Shown here: piece by piece, positions 8,171 to 15,943 of the stretch
Position numbering within the stretch: position 1 is the first letter of the stretch
How the letters are laid out: each line of letters opens with the position of its first letter
Assembly: GCF_001989615.1 (NCBI RefSeq)
Contig: NZ_CP019067.1
Span: 2,604,001-2,668,000 of the forward strand
Direction of reading: 5' to 3'
Length of the DNA: 64,000 bases
From: Halorientalis sp. IM1011
GTDB lineage: Archaea; Halobacteriota; Halobacteria; Halobacteriales; Haloarculaceae
The notes under the pieces: generated by a model
What the model saw: only the letters and a program-made list of their open reading frames with translations
Told to the model about the DNA's origin: nothing
The model's database searches: none
Position numbers and translations under genes: made by a program

Positions 8171-8584
8171 TCAGGCCGGCTCCGATACCGCCTCGACCGT
8201 GTATCCGTCCTCGCGGACGGCCTCGACCAGCCCCTCCTGATCGGTGTCGGCCTCGTAGTAGAAGACGACCTTGAACTCCTCCTCGCGGAGTAGTTGCTGG
8301 CACTCCCAGACGAACTCGTCGCCGTCCAGCGTGCGCCCCTGATGCTGGTTCAGGCCGAACTCGGCGTCGTCGTTGCCCGAGTAGACGTAGGTGTCCTTCG
8401 GATCGACGCCCGCGTGGTCGGCGATGTGCTCGCCGATTTCGATGGTCGTCTCGTGGAGCGACGCCTCGTCGTCGCTGCCCAGTTCGGTGTGGACGATGAT
8501 CCCCACGAGTTCGATCTCGCCGGGTTCGAGTAGCGCTTCGGCCCGCTGGTAGAGATCCGGGTCGATGGGGTCTTCGGTCTCCAT
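8171..8584 (-). CDS. conserved haloarchaeal protein (possibly DUF5778)
   Basis: A 137-residue acidic, soluble protein. It begins METEDPIDPDLYQRAEALLEPGEIE-type sequence with an apparent alpha/beta fold: hydrophobic strands near LVGIIVHTEL (~26-35) and FKVVFYYEAD (~103-112). A block DTYVYSGNDDAEFG (~63-76) is notable. It resembles a haloarchaea-restricted family that I believe is DUF5778, function unknown; that label comes from memory and should be verified. It is upstream of, and co-directional with, the heme-precursor operon with a 51-base gap, but no motif links it to tetrapyrroles. Confidence 0.65.
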   Translation of the reverse strand: METEDPIDPDLYQRAEALLEPGEIELVGIIVHTELGSDDEASLHETTIEIGEHIADHAGVDPKDTYVYSGNDDAEFGLNQHQGRTLDGDEFVWECQQLLREEEFKVVFYYEADTDQEGLVEAVREDGYTVEAVSEPA

Positions 8585-8712
8585 TACCCGATGCTGGCCG
8601 TCCCTGCCCCATACCTCTCACGGTCTGATATCGGCGGCGAGTTACGACAGTGCCGTCGCTCGAAAATGTGCGTCTCGGGGCCAGCAGCCCCGCACGGTAC
8701 CGCGGTTGGCGT

Positions 8713-8907
8713 TTACAGGCGCGTGAGGTTCTCGGCGCGCGGGCCCTTGTCGGCCTGCACGATGTCGAACTCCACTTCCTGGCCTTCTTCGAGGTCGGGA
8801 CCGCCGATGTCCTCCATGTGGAAGAACACGTCTTCGTCCGCGTCCTCGGTGTCGATGAACCCGTACCCTCCAGTGTCGTTGAAGAAGTCGACTGTGCCTT
8901 CAGCCAT
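8713..8907 (-). CDS. cold-shock protein, CspA family (downstream copy)
   Basis: A 64-residue single cold-shock domain, a five-stranded OB-fold that binds single-stranded nucleic acid. RNP1 appears as GGYGFID (13-19) and RNP2 as DVFFHME (26-32). The acidic composition is typical of haloarchaeal CspA proteins, which are among the few bacterial-type nucleic acid chaperones kept in this group. It follows the second copy by 2 bases and differs from it at only five residues (positions 3, 34, 50, 59, 62), so the two genes form a tandem duplicate sharing one transcript. Confidence 0.95.
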   Translation of the reverse strand: MAEGTVDFFNDTGGYGFIDTEDADEDVFFHMEDIGGPDLEEGQEVEFDIVQADKGPRAENLTRL

Positions 8908-8909
8908 GG

Positions 8910-9104
8910 TTACAGTCGCTCCAGGTTGGTCGCTCGGGGGCCTTTGTCGGCCTGTTCGATGTCGAACTCGACCTCCTGACCTTCCTCCAGGTCGGGGCCG
9001 CCGACGTCTTCCATGTGGAAGAACACGTCTTCGTCCGCATCTTCTGTGTCGATGAATCCGTAACCGCCAGTGTCGTTGAAGAAATCAACCGTACCGGTCG
9101 CCAT
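8910..9104 (-). CDS. cold-shock protein, CspA family (upstream copy)
   Basis: A 64-residue cold-shock domain protein with RNP1 GGYGFID and RNP2 DVFFHME, 59/64 identical to the neighbouring copy. It is the promoter-proximal gene of the pair. A TATA element lies about 26 bases before the ATG, so the transcript should carry a very short leader. Many third-codon positions differ between the copies while the proteins hardly do, which indicates old duplication under purifying selection rather than a recent event. Confidence 0.95.
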   Translation of the reverse strand: MATGTVDFFNDTGGYGFIDTEDADEDVFFHMEDVGGPDLEEGQEVEFDIEQADKGPRATNLERL

Positions 9105-9129
9105 TGCACCTTATCAGAGGAGGTCACTA

Positions 9130-9137
9130 TATTAAAA
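9130..9137 (-). promoter_or_regulatory. TATA box of the cold-shock gene pair
   Basis: On the minus strand the sequence reads TTTTAATA, preceded by a GC-rich context, and lies 26-33 bases upstream of the ATG at 9104. This spacing is what archaeal TBP/TFB promoters of nearly leaderless haloarchaeal genes show. A divergent element TTCTTATCA at 9181-9189 lies at the same distance from the uppS start at 9212, so the ~107-base gap holds two back-to-back promoters. Confidence 0.6.
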
Positions 9138-9211
9138 GCCTGCGGGTCACCCCACCCGGTACTGGTCCCCGAGGACAAGATTCTTATCACGGGGTGAGAG
9201 TTTTTCCTGTA

Positions 9212-10150
9212 ATGTTCTCGTGGGTGCGCCAGCAGGCGCTGTCGGGGTACGAACGGCTGTTACGGTGGGAGCTGTCGGGGATGCCGGATCACGTCGCCGT
9301 CATTCAGGACGGGAACCGCCGATACGCCCGCAAGGAGGGCGAGGAAACCTCAGACGGCCACCGCGCCGGGGCCCAGACGACCGAGGCCATGCTCAACTGG
9401 TGTGACGAATTCGGCGTCCAGGAGCTGACGCTCTATACCTTCTCCACGGAGAACTTCGACCGGCCGGTCAACCAGCGGGAAGCCCTCTTCGACCTCATCG
9501 AGGAGAAGTTATACGAGTTCGCCGACGCCGACCGCGTCCACGAGGGGGAGGTGAAGATCCGGGCCATCGGTGAGACACAGGACCTCCCCGGCCGCGTCCG
9601 CACCGCCATCCAGTACGCCGAGGGGCGCACCCGCGACTACGACGAACTCCAGTTGAACATCGCGCTGGCCTATGGTGGCCGCGCGGAACTGCTCGGGGCC
9701 GCCCGCGACGTGGCCCGTGACGTGGTCTACGGCGACCTCGAATCCGACGAGATCGACGCCGAGACCGTCGAACAGCGCCTCTACGAGGGCCCGTCACGGG
9801 ACGTGGACCTCATCATCCGGACCGGCGGCGCCGAGCGGACCAGCAACTTCCTGCCCTGGCACGCCAACGGCAACGAGGCCGCCGTGTTCTTCTGTACACC
9901 CTACTGGCCGGAGTTCCGGAAGGTCGACTTCCTGCGCGCGATCCGGACCTACGAGTCCCGCGAGGAGTCCTGGCGGACCGCCCGCGCGAGGCGCGCGCTC
10001 GCACTGGTCCGGGCGATGGGGAGCGCCGAACTCGACGAGGCCCGCTCGATCCTCGGCCGGTTCCGCGACGCGCTCCCCAGCAGTGAACGCGAACGGCTGG
10101 ACGAAGAGGAGTTCGAGGCCGAGATCGAAGCCGAACCTGCGGCCGACTGA
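9212..10150 (+). CDS. uppS: cis-prenyltransferase (undecaprenyl/polyprenyl diphosphate synthase), catalytic form
   Basis: A 312-residue UppS/DHDDS-family enzyme that adds isopentenyl diphosphate in cis to build the long polyprenyl (dolichol) carrier for glycosylation. The catalytic block IQDGNRRYARK at 31-41 holds the essential Asp D33 and the diphosphate-binding Arg residues. Other conserved stretches are TLYTFSTENFDRP (~76-88) and the C-terminal IRTGGAERTSNFLPW motif. ATG 9212 sits about 25 bases after a TTCTTATCA promoter element. The C-terminal tail (~290-312) is Glu-rich. A paralog without the catalytic Asp lies 550 bases downstream on the other strand, suggesting a two-subunit enzyme. 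Confidence 0.93.
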   Translation: MFSWVRQQALSGYERLLRWELSGMPDHVAVIQDGNRRYARKEGEETSDGHRAGAQTTEAMLNWCDEFGVQELTLYTFSTENFDRPVNQREALFDLIEEKLYEFADADRVHEGEVKIRAIGETQDLPGRVRTAIQYAEGRTRDYDELQLNIALAYGGRAELLGAARDVARDVVYGDLESDEIDAETVEQRLYEGPSRDVDLIIRTGGAERTSNFLPWHANGNEAAVFFCTPYWPEFRKVDFLRAIRTYESREESWRTARARRALALVRAMGSAELDEARSILGRFRDALPSSERERLDEEEFEAEIEAEPAAD

Positions 10151-10191
10151 TCGCTGGACTGGGCGAGCCACTCGCCACGGCGCGAGTCGGG

Positions 10192-10515
10192 TTACTCGCT
10201 CGACCTGACGTGGCGCTGTGCCGCGTACAGGCCCGCGGCGTAGATCCCGAACGAGAAGATCCCGATCGAGAAGACGCCGATGGAGAACACACCGACGGAG
10301 AAGATCCCCGCGGCGAAGATCCCGACCGAGAAGATGCCGGTCGAGATGACGCCGACGCTGAAGTTCCCGGCCGCGAGGTACCCGACCGCCGACTCGCCCG
10401 CCGCGAGGACGTCGAATCCCGCCACGGTTTCGACCCCGGCCACGACGAGACCCAGCGCCACGACGAGCAGGCCGAGCACGACCGCCCCCGTGAGGTCTTC
10501 CTGATCTATGTCCAT
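10192..10515 (-). CDS. pentapeptide-repeat hydrophobic protein (G-x-F-S-x)
   Basis: A 107-residue protein. After a short acidic N-terminus (MDIDQEDLTG) and one ordinary hydrophobic segment (~11-30), residues ~50-99 form ten tandem five-residue units of the form G-[ILVN]-[FYI]-[SA]-[VIATF], for example GIFSV, GVFSI, GIFSF. The tail is basic (RHVRSSE). The strict period of five suggests either a repeat-lined pair of membrane hairpins or a beta-solenoid similar in principle to classical pentapeptide repeats, though the consensus is not A(D/N)Lxx. No function is known to me. It sits between the two cis-prenyltransferase genes. ATG 10515. Confidence 0.75.
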   Translation of the reverse strand: MDIDQEDLTGAVVLGLLVVALGLVVAGVETVAGFDVLAAGESAVGYLAAGNFSVGVISTGIFSVGIFAAGIFSVGVFSIGVFSIGIFSFGIYAAGLYAAQRHVRSSE

Positions 10516-10703
10516 AACTGATAGTTCAGCTCGCGGATACTTAGTAGTACGCGTCGGTTTCGTTTCCCGAATCGTCCGAGTTACCCCCCGAACTTCCGGA
10601 AATCTCACTTCGTTCGATTTTCGATGTCTGGACAGTTCCCTGCGATCACGGTCCAAACCGCTGTCGGTCCGCTCCCTGAGGTCGCTCCCCGACGTAATTT
10701 GGG

Positions 10704-11312
10704 CTATTGCCCGAATCTCCGCTGTCGATCCTGGAAGTCCCGGATCGCCCGGAGGTACTCCCGCTTGCGGAAGTCCCGCCAGTTCACGTCGGTGAAGTAG
10801 AGTTCGGAGTAGACCGACTGCCAGATCATGAAATCGGAGAGCCGCTCGGCCCCGGTCTTGATGACGAGGTCGGGGTCGGTCGGGAAGACGAGTCGCTGTT
10901 CGATGTCGTCCTCGTCGATCTCGCCGGGCGTCAACTCGCCGTCTTCGACGTCCTCGGCGACGCCCTGGACGGCGGCGGCGAACTCGTGTTTGCCGCCGAG
11001 GCCGATACTCACCTGGATGGGTGCGTCGGCCCGCTGGTCGTCCTCGGGGCCGCGAACGGCCATCTCGCGGGGGGCGGTCACGTCTTCGAGCGCCCGGCGG
11101 AGGGTTGGCACGGCCTCCTCGTCGAGGACGGAGACGTAGACCATGATCCGCTCGGCCCCGTACTCGACGGCCCAGTCGAAAAACGACTCCAGGGTGTCGT
11201 AGGCACCCTGTTCCAGCAGGTCCCGCTCGGTGATGACGACGGCGACGTTGTCGGGCGTCTCCTCGTCGGCCCACTGTGTCCGGACCGCAAGGTACTGATC
11301 GTAGATGCCCAC
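10704..11312 (-). CDS. cis-prenyltransferase homolog lacking the catalytic Asp (NgBR/Nus1-like role inferred)
   Basis: A 202-residue member of the UppS family starting at GTG 11312. The core fold is recognisable (VAVVITERDLLEQG near the N-terminus, LVIKTGAERLSDFMIW and YSELYFTDVNW near the C-terminus). At the position of the catalytic DGNRR block it has TERDL (28-32), so the Asp, Asn and Arg that bind and activate the allylic diphosphate are gone. The C-terminal IPP-side motif KTGAERLS is kept. In eukaryotes such an inactive-looking partner (NgBR/Nus1) forms a heterodimer with the active subunit; I infer a similar arrangement with the uppS gene at 9212. It is shorter than that gene's product by about 110 residues. 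Confidence 0.82.
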   Translation of the reverse strand: MGIYDQYLAVRTQWADEETPDNVAVVITERDLLEQGAYDTLESFFDWAVEYGAERIMVYVSVLDEEAVPTLRRALEDVTAPREMAVRGPEDDQRADAPIQVSIGLGGKHEFAAAVQGVAEDVEDGELTPGEIDEDDIEQRLVFPTDPDLVIKTGAERLSDFMIWQSVYSELYFTDVNWRDFRKREYLRAIRDFQDRQRRFGQ

Positions 11313-11365
11313 GGTTGGGCTTCCTTGTCGGCGAATATGAAGGTCACGGGTCGGCGTGCGGTGGG

Positions 11366-11905
11366 TCACTCCCCTGGCGGGCCACAGGCCACCTCCGTCG
11401 CGATCTCGGCCGTCGACACGTTCCCTTGGGGGCCGACCCGGGCACCGAACATGTGGTCGTTGCAGTCGAACGTGTCCCGGCCGAGCGAGAGCGAGTGGGT
11501 CGTCGCGTTCGTCGTCACCGAGAGCCGATACCGACCCGAGCGCACCAGGTCGAACTCGACCGCCTCGTCGGCCGGTACCCCCACCCGGCGATAGAGCGTC
11601 TCATTGGTGGGGAGATACGTCAACTTAATTCGGATCGACCGGTTCCGCGAGGCGTCGTTCCAGACGACCACCGCCACGCTCCCCTCGAAATCGTGCTGGG
11701 TCCCGACGGTAACGGTTTCGACGGTGCCGTTCGCTCGGGGAATCGACCGGAACATAGGGAGGTCGAATGGGTCGGCGCTCCCGTTCGCGACCGAGACGGT
11801 CGGCGCTTCGGCGAGTGTCGTCGTCGCTGTCGGCGTCACGGGTCCGCCGCCGGTTTGACAGCCCGCCAAGAGGAGCAGGCAGGCGAGGAGGGCGATTCGG
11901 CGCAC
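11366..11905 (-). CDS. lipoprotein of unknown function
   Basis: A 179-residue protein starting at GTG 11905. The N-terminus MRRIALLACLLLLAGC is a lipoprotein signal with lipobox LAGC (C16) and only a weak Arg pair, so it may use Sec rather than Tat. The mature part is Thr-rich after the anchor and then beta-like (FEGSVAVVVWND, RSGRYRLSVTTNA), resembling a small extracellular Ig-like domain. A second Cys pair (C~147 and C~174) could form a disulfide. No homolog family comes to mind. It reads toward the cis-prenyltransferase homolog, 53 bases away. Confidence 0.7.
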   Translation of the reverse strand: MRRIALLACLLLLAGCQTGGGPVTPTATTTLAEAPTVSVANGSADPFDLPMFRSIPRANGTVETVTVGTQHDFEGSVAVVVWNDASRNRSIRIKLTYLPTNETLYRRVGVPADEAVEFDLVRSGRYRLSVTTNATTHSLSLGRDTFDCNDHMFGARVGPQGNVSTAEIATEVACGPPGE

Positions 11906-12034
11906 GGTCGTCGATCCTGTAGCCTGTGGTAAATGTCTTGTCGGTCCCGGGTGAGTTCGCCCGTCGCGTAGCGGGTTGATGGTGCGGTGGCGGTGCGGTA
12001 GCGGTGCGGTCGCGGTTGCGTACCAGCACAGCAA

Positions 12035-12180
12035 CGGATCGCGCGGAAGCGCGATCCGCCTTTTTCGCCACCGAAAGGCTCGCTTCGCTCGCCTTTCGAG
12101 CTCCCGCTCACTCCGTTCGCGGGAACCACGTTTTTGCCGCGAGCGGTGGCGCGCAGAGCGCGCCACCCGAGCGGGAAAAA
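12035..12180. repeat. intergenic cluster of GC-rich perfect hairpins
   Basis: The 313-base gap between two divergent genes holds several palindromes. One is a 9-base stem GGATCGCGC with loop GGAA at 12036-12057, followed by CGCCTTTTT, which looks like an intrinsic terminator. The second is an 8-base stem at 12072-12098 around TCGCTTCGCTC. The third is a 10-base stem GGTGGCGCGC with loop AGA at 12145-12167. TTTTT tracts lie at 12060-12065 and 12130-12135. No coding frame is convincing here. The overall style matches two other hairpin clusters in this window. Confidence 0.65.
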
Positions 12181-12218
12181 GGTGGTTGTTAAGTGGGTCT
12201 CCGAAAAACGGGCGGACC

Positions 12219-13610
12219 GTGACGTCGACAGTCCGGCGAGCGGGGGCGTTCGCGCTGGTCGGGACGGCTGGGTTGCTCGTCCCGGCAGTCACCCGGGTGG
12301 CGCCAGAACTGGTCGCCGCCATCGCCGGGGCAGGCCCGGTCGCCGATCGGCTGACTTCGCAGGCGGTCGCCACGGTCGCCGGGACGCTCCCGTTCGTCGC
12401 CATCGCCGTGTTGGCCCTCTACGTCGTGGACGAGGGATTCGTGTTCGAGTTGTTCGCCCGGCCGGGCGACCGCGAGGACGGTCGCCTCTACGGGCTGGCG
12501 GGCTTTGCACTCGCCATCGCGGGGCTGGCACTGCTGGCCCTGCAGTTCGCGCTGCCGATGACGGTCTTTTCGACGGCGGTGTTCATCCTCTCCTATGGCA
12601 ATCTCGCCGAACACCTCGTCAGGGCGTGGCGGACGGAGCCAGCGGTAGCGACGGCTGGCTTCGTCGTCGGTGGCTCGGTGCTGGGATTCGGTGCGGGCCT
12701 GGCGACCGTCGCGTTGACGCCCGAGTCCGTCCCGCCGGCGACGCTGGCGTTCTTCGCGGTCAGCGGGGCCTTGCTCGCGTCGCTGTTGCGGGCGGTGCTG
12801 TTCGCCCGTGACGACCCGCTGGTGATGGTCTCGGCCGCGATGTTGCTGTGGCTGTTCGCGGATCTCGGCGTCGCCGTCTCGCCGCTTCGTATCGCGGTCG
12901 CACTCGTTGTGACAGGCGTCTTCGGCTACGTCTCCTACTGGCTCGACGCGGCCTCGATCGCGGGGATGGTCACCGGGGTTCTGCTCGGACTGTTGACCAT
13001 CGTCCTCGGCGGCTACGGCTGGTTCGCCATGCTCATTACCTTCTTCGGCGTCGGGGCGCTCTCCTCGAAGTTCAGATACGACGAGAAACTCGACCGCGGC
13101 GTCGCACAGGAAAACGAGGGGACCCGGGGAAGCGGGAACGTCCTCGCGAACTCCCTGATGGCGCTGGTCGCCGTCGTCGGGTTCGCGGCGAGTCCGACCC
13201 ACGTCCCCGTCTCCCCGGACGTGTTCCTCTACGCCTTCGCCGGGGCGGTCGCCGCCGCGATGAGCGATACGCTCTCCAGCGAGATCGGGGGGCTCTACGA
13301 CGATCCGCGGCTCATCACGACGTTCGAGCGGGTCGCACCCGGCACCGACGGCGCGGTCACGTGGCAGGGCGAACTCGCCGGAATTGCAGGAGCTGGACTG
13401 ATCGCCGTCATCGCCGCCGTTTTCGAGTCGCTCCTGCCGCTCGGCGCGCTGGTGATCGTCCTCGCGGGCGTCCTCGGGATGACCGCCGACAGTCTCCTCG
13501 GAGCGACCGTCGAGGGCCGGTACGTCGGCAACCAGACCGTCAACTTCCTCGCCACGGTCGTCGCCGCCGTCGCGGGCGGCGGCGTCGCGCTCGTACTCGG
13601 CGCGCTATGA
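12219..13610 (+). CDS. DUF92 (TMEM19-like) membrane protein, possible prenyl-phosphate kinase
   Basis: A 463-residue membrane protein with about 12 hydrophobic helices, starting at GTG 12219. The C-terminal half carries the family's conserved cytoplasmic signatures: SSKFRYDEKLDRGVAQEN (~284-301) with its Lys/Arg/Glu core, then RGSGNVLANS, and MSDTLSSEIGGL (~349-360). DUF92 includes plant VTE6, which phosphorylates phytyl phosphate to the diphosphate. Its closeness to the cis-prenyltransferase genes invites an isoprenoid-phosphate role, but that is inference. The ORF can be read further upstream through the hairpin cluster; I reject that extension as it is GC-palindrome sequence. Its stop overlaps the next start as ATGA. 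Confidence 0.85.
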   Translation: MTSTVRRAGAFALVGTAGLLVPAVTRVAPELVAAIAGAGPVADRLTSQAVATVAGTLPFVAIAVLALYVVDEGFVFELFARPGDREDGRLYGLAGFALAIAGLALLALQFALPMTVFSTAVFILSYGNLAEHLVRAWRTEPAVATAGFVVGGSVLGFGAGLATVALTPESVPPATLAFFAVSGALLASLLRAVLFARDDPLVMVSAAMLLWLFADLGVAVSPLRIAVALVVTGVFGYVSYWLDAASIAGMVTGVLLGLLTIVLGGYGWFAMLITFFGVGALSSKFRYDEKLDRGVAQENEGTRGSGNVLANSLMALVAVVGFAASPTHVPVSPDVFLYAFAGAVAAAMSDTLSSEIGGLYDDPRLITTFERVAPGTDGAVTWQGELAGIAGAGLIAVIAAVFESLLPLGALVIVLAGVLGMTADSLLGATVEGRYVGNQTVNFLATVVAAVAGGGVALVLGAL

Positions 13611-14029
13611 TCCGCCCGGCCCGAACGGTCGATCTGCCGCACCTTCGCGCCATACAGACGGCGTCGCTGGCCGAACCGTGGGACGGCCTGCTGGAACCGG
13701 CCATCGACGGCCCGCCGGTCGTGTTCGTGGTTACGGACGAGACCGACCAGCCGCGGGGATACGCCGTTGCCATCCCGCAGGATACCGTCGCGTACCTCGC
13801 GGAACTGGCGGTCGCGCCCGGCTACCGCGGCGATGGTCGTGGATCCCGACTACTCGAGACGCTGTGCGACCGACTCGCGGCCGACGGGTTCGAGGCGCTG
13901 GAACTGACGGTCAGGGCCGAAGATGAGCGGGCGCGGAGCTTCTACACGGACCAGGGGTTCACCCAGCAGGAGCGACTGCTCGACCACTACGAGGACGGGG
14001 ACGGGCTACTGCTGGCCCGTCAGTTCTAG
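13607..14029 (+). CDS. GNAT-family N-acetyltransferase
   Basis: A 140-residue RimI-like GNAT enzyme that transfers acetyl from acetyl-CoA to an amino group. Motif A, which binds the CoA diphosphate, is VAPGYRGDGRGSRLLE (~72-87), matching the R/Q-x-x-G-x-G/A pattern. The helix-strand end ARSFYTDQGFTQQERLLDHY (~110-128) is the usual motif B region with the FY-x-x-x-GF element. The start codon overlaps the DUF92 stop (ATGA), so both are in one operon, and the stop overlaps the convergent dnaG stop by 4 bases. The substrate is unknown. Confidence 0.88.
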   Translation: MIRPARTVDLPHLRAIQTASLAEPWDGLLEPAIDGPPVVFVVTDETDQPRGYAVAIPQDTVAYLAELAVAPGYRGDGRGSRLLETLCDRLAADGFEALELTVRAEDERARSFYTDQGFTQQERLLDHYEDGDGLLLARQF

Positions 14030-15351
14030 AACTGATCGGCCGTTCGGATGCGGACGCCCGTCGGTTGCTTGACGAACTCGCCGGTCGAGCGCGGGACCAC
14101 CTGTTCGACGCCGCGCTGGGCTGCCACGTCGAGCAACCGCTGGTCGAGTGTCCCGTCGAGGACGACCGTCGTCGGCACCACCTCGGCGTCGGCGACGGTG
14201 TCGAACGCCTCCTCGGCGGGAGCCGACGCGAGTTCCTCGAACGCTCCGTCCAGCAGGACGACCTCGCCGCTGTCCGTGCCCACAATCGCCTCGACGTATC
14301 CCGCCAGCGTCTCCGGATCGGACGGCGCGTCCGCCGTGGCGGTATCGTCTTCTGCATCCTCGGTCGCCTCCGCCTCGTTCGGTGTATCGGTAGTCGCCTC
14401 CGTCGCACCCGCTTCGTCGGCGGGTTCTGCGGCCGGTTCGTCGGTGGTCTCCTCCGGCGTCGCGGTCGACTCGGGGCCGTCGGTCGTCTCCGGCGGTGCG
14501 GGCCGGGCGCTCCCGTCGGTCGCGGCGACGGTCTCGTGGGGCGAGTTCGCACCCGCGACGGCTTCCATCTGGACTTTCTGGCGGAGCGCGCTCATCACCT
14601 CGTCGCGCGCGAGGTCCTCGACCGACCGGTGTTCCGGGGCGAAGGCGACGTAGTCCACGTCCCCGACCTGCTCCAGTTCCTTCAGGATCAGGTCGCCGCC
14701 GCGGTCGCCGTCGAGAAAGGCCGTCACCGTCCGCTCGCGCGTGAGGTCGGCGACCGCCTCGGGCACGTCGGTCCCCTCCACGGCGACGGCGTTTTTGATG
14801 CCGTACTTGAGGAGCTGGAGCACGTCGGCTCGGCCCTCGACGACGATAATCGCGTCGCTGTCGCTGACGCGGGGACCGGCCGGCAGCCCCTCGTACTCCG
14901 TGATGTCCTCGACGCGGACCGCCTGTCGGACCTCGTCGATCAGGTCCGCGCTGCGGGCGACTTCGCCCTCGAACTCGGCGAGCAACTCGGTCGCGCGGTC
15001 GACGATCTCCCGGCGCTTGGCCGCGCGCACGTCCTCCAGTTTCGTCACCTCGAGGTCGGCGCGGCACGGCCCGACCCGGTCGATGGTCTCCAGGGCGGCC
15101 GCGAGGATGGCGGTCTCGACCTTGTCGAGGCCGCTGGCGATGGTCACCTCGCCGTAGGAGCGGCCGCCCTCCGACTCGACCGTCACGTCGATCCGGCCGA
15201 CCTTCGAGGACTCCTGGAGCGCGCGCAGATCGAGTTCGGCGCCGAGCAATCCCTCCGTCTGCCCGAACACCGCGCCGACGACGTCACTCCGCTCTACCAC
15301 CCCGTCGGCGACGATGTCCGCGTGTATCAGGTATTTCGCTGAATCGTGCAT
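14026..15351 (-). CDS. dnaG: archaeal DnaG primase-like protein
   Basis: A 441-residue archaeal DnaG. A TOPRIM domain occupies ~165-250: the catalytic Glu is E172 in IIVVEGRADVL, and the metal-binding acids are in FLDGDRGGD (D214, D216). The conserved N-terminal domain begins MHDSAKYLIHADIVADG. A long, acidic, low-complexity linker (~270-365, rich in T, E, A, D, P) separates TOPRIM from a C-terminal domain (~366-441). In archaea this protein binds the exosome and has RNA-primer activity, so it may serve RNA turnover as well as replication. ATG 15351 gives the family N-terminus. Confidence 0.95.
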   Translation of the reverse strand: MHDSAKYLIHADIVADGVVERSDVVGAVFGQTEGLLGAELDLRALQESSKVGRIDVTVESEGGRSYGEVTIASGLDKVETAILAAALETIDRVGPCRADLEVTKLEDVRAAKRREIVDRATELLAEFEGEVARSADLIDEVRQAVRVEDITEYEGLPAGPRVSDSDAIIVVEGRADVLQLLKYGIKNAVAVEGTDVPEAVADLTRERTVTAFLDGDRGGDLILKELEQVGDVDYVAFAPEHRSVEDLARDEVMSALRQKVQMEAVAGANSPHETVAATDGSARPAPPETTDGPESTATPEETTDEPAAEPADEAGATEATTDTPNEAEATEDAEDDTATADAPSDPETLAGYVEAIVGTDSGEVVLLDGAFEELASAPAEEAFDTVADAEVVPTTVVLDGTLDQRLLDVAAQRGVEQVVPRSTGEFVKQPTGVRIRTADQF

Positions 15352-15551
15352 AGCTGGTGAACTGCCCCGGTCTGGGGCGATGCTGTGAACCGCATTGATG
15401 TGAACCGCGTGATGATGACGTCTCCATGAACGCACCCATGGATACAGTGGACGTAGCGGCCTTGCCGTCATATACCTACCGTCGTGACACGTGACGAGCA
15501 GGTTCCGGCGGCGACGAAACGCACTTCTGCCAGCCCCTCGGTGATCGCTCC

Positions 15552-15899
15552 ATGGGAATCGAGGAAGCCGACATCGACCCCGAGCGGTTTCTGGAGGACG
15601 TAGAGATGCGGATCGGTACGATCCGCTCGGCGGAGCCGTTCCCCGAAGCGCGCAAGGACGTGTACAAACTCGACGTCGACTTCGGCTCCGAAACCCGACA
15701 GTCCGCGGCCGGCCTCACGGACAACTACGATCCCGAGGAACTGGAGGGGCGGCAGGTGCTCGCCGTCGTCAACCTCGGAACAGTGAACATCGCCGGCTTC
15801 GAGAGCCAGTGTCTTGTGACCGGTGTCGACGACGAGAACGGCGACGTAGTCCACCTCCAGCCCGAGCGAGAGGTGCCCGACGGAACGCGACTGTACTGA
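15552..15899 (+). CDS. tRNA-binding (EMAP/CsaA-like) OB-fold protein
   Basis: A 115-residue protein with a single EMAP-type tRNA-binding OB fold. Recognisable blocks are FLEDVEMRIGTIRSAEPFPEA (14-34; the VxIRVGxIxxxExHP region of the family), KLDVDFGSETRQSAAGL (~39-55) and GRQVLAVVNLGTVNIAGFES (~67-86; the V.NL.PRK/MAGVES region). Stand-alone members include bacterial CsaA and the C-terminal part of methionyl-tRNA synthetase. It may act as a tRNA-binding or chaperone-like protein. It lies alone between dnaG and the transporter pair, each with its own promoter region. Confidence 0.85.
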   Translation: MGIEEADIDPERFLEDVEMRIGTIRSAEPFPEARKDVYKLDVDFGSETRQSAAGLTDNYDPEELEGRQVLAVVNLGTVNIAGFESQCLVTGVDDENGDVVHLQPEREVPDGTRLY

Positions 15900-15943
15900 G
15901 CGCCGATCGCACCCGTGGCCGACGCTGCGACGGCCACTGGATT

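Noticed and set aside
11976..12218. N-terminal extension of the DUF92 gene upstream of GTG 12219
   Set aside because: The extension is encoded by GC hairpins and T tracts and gives a basic, low-complexity segment; DUF92 proteins begin at a hydrophobic helix.
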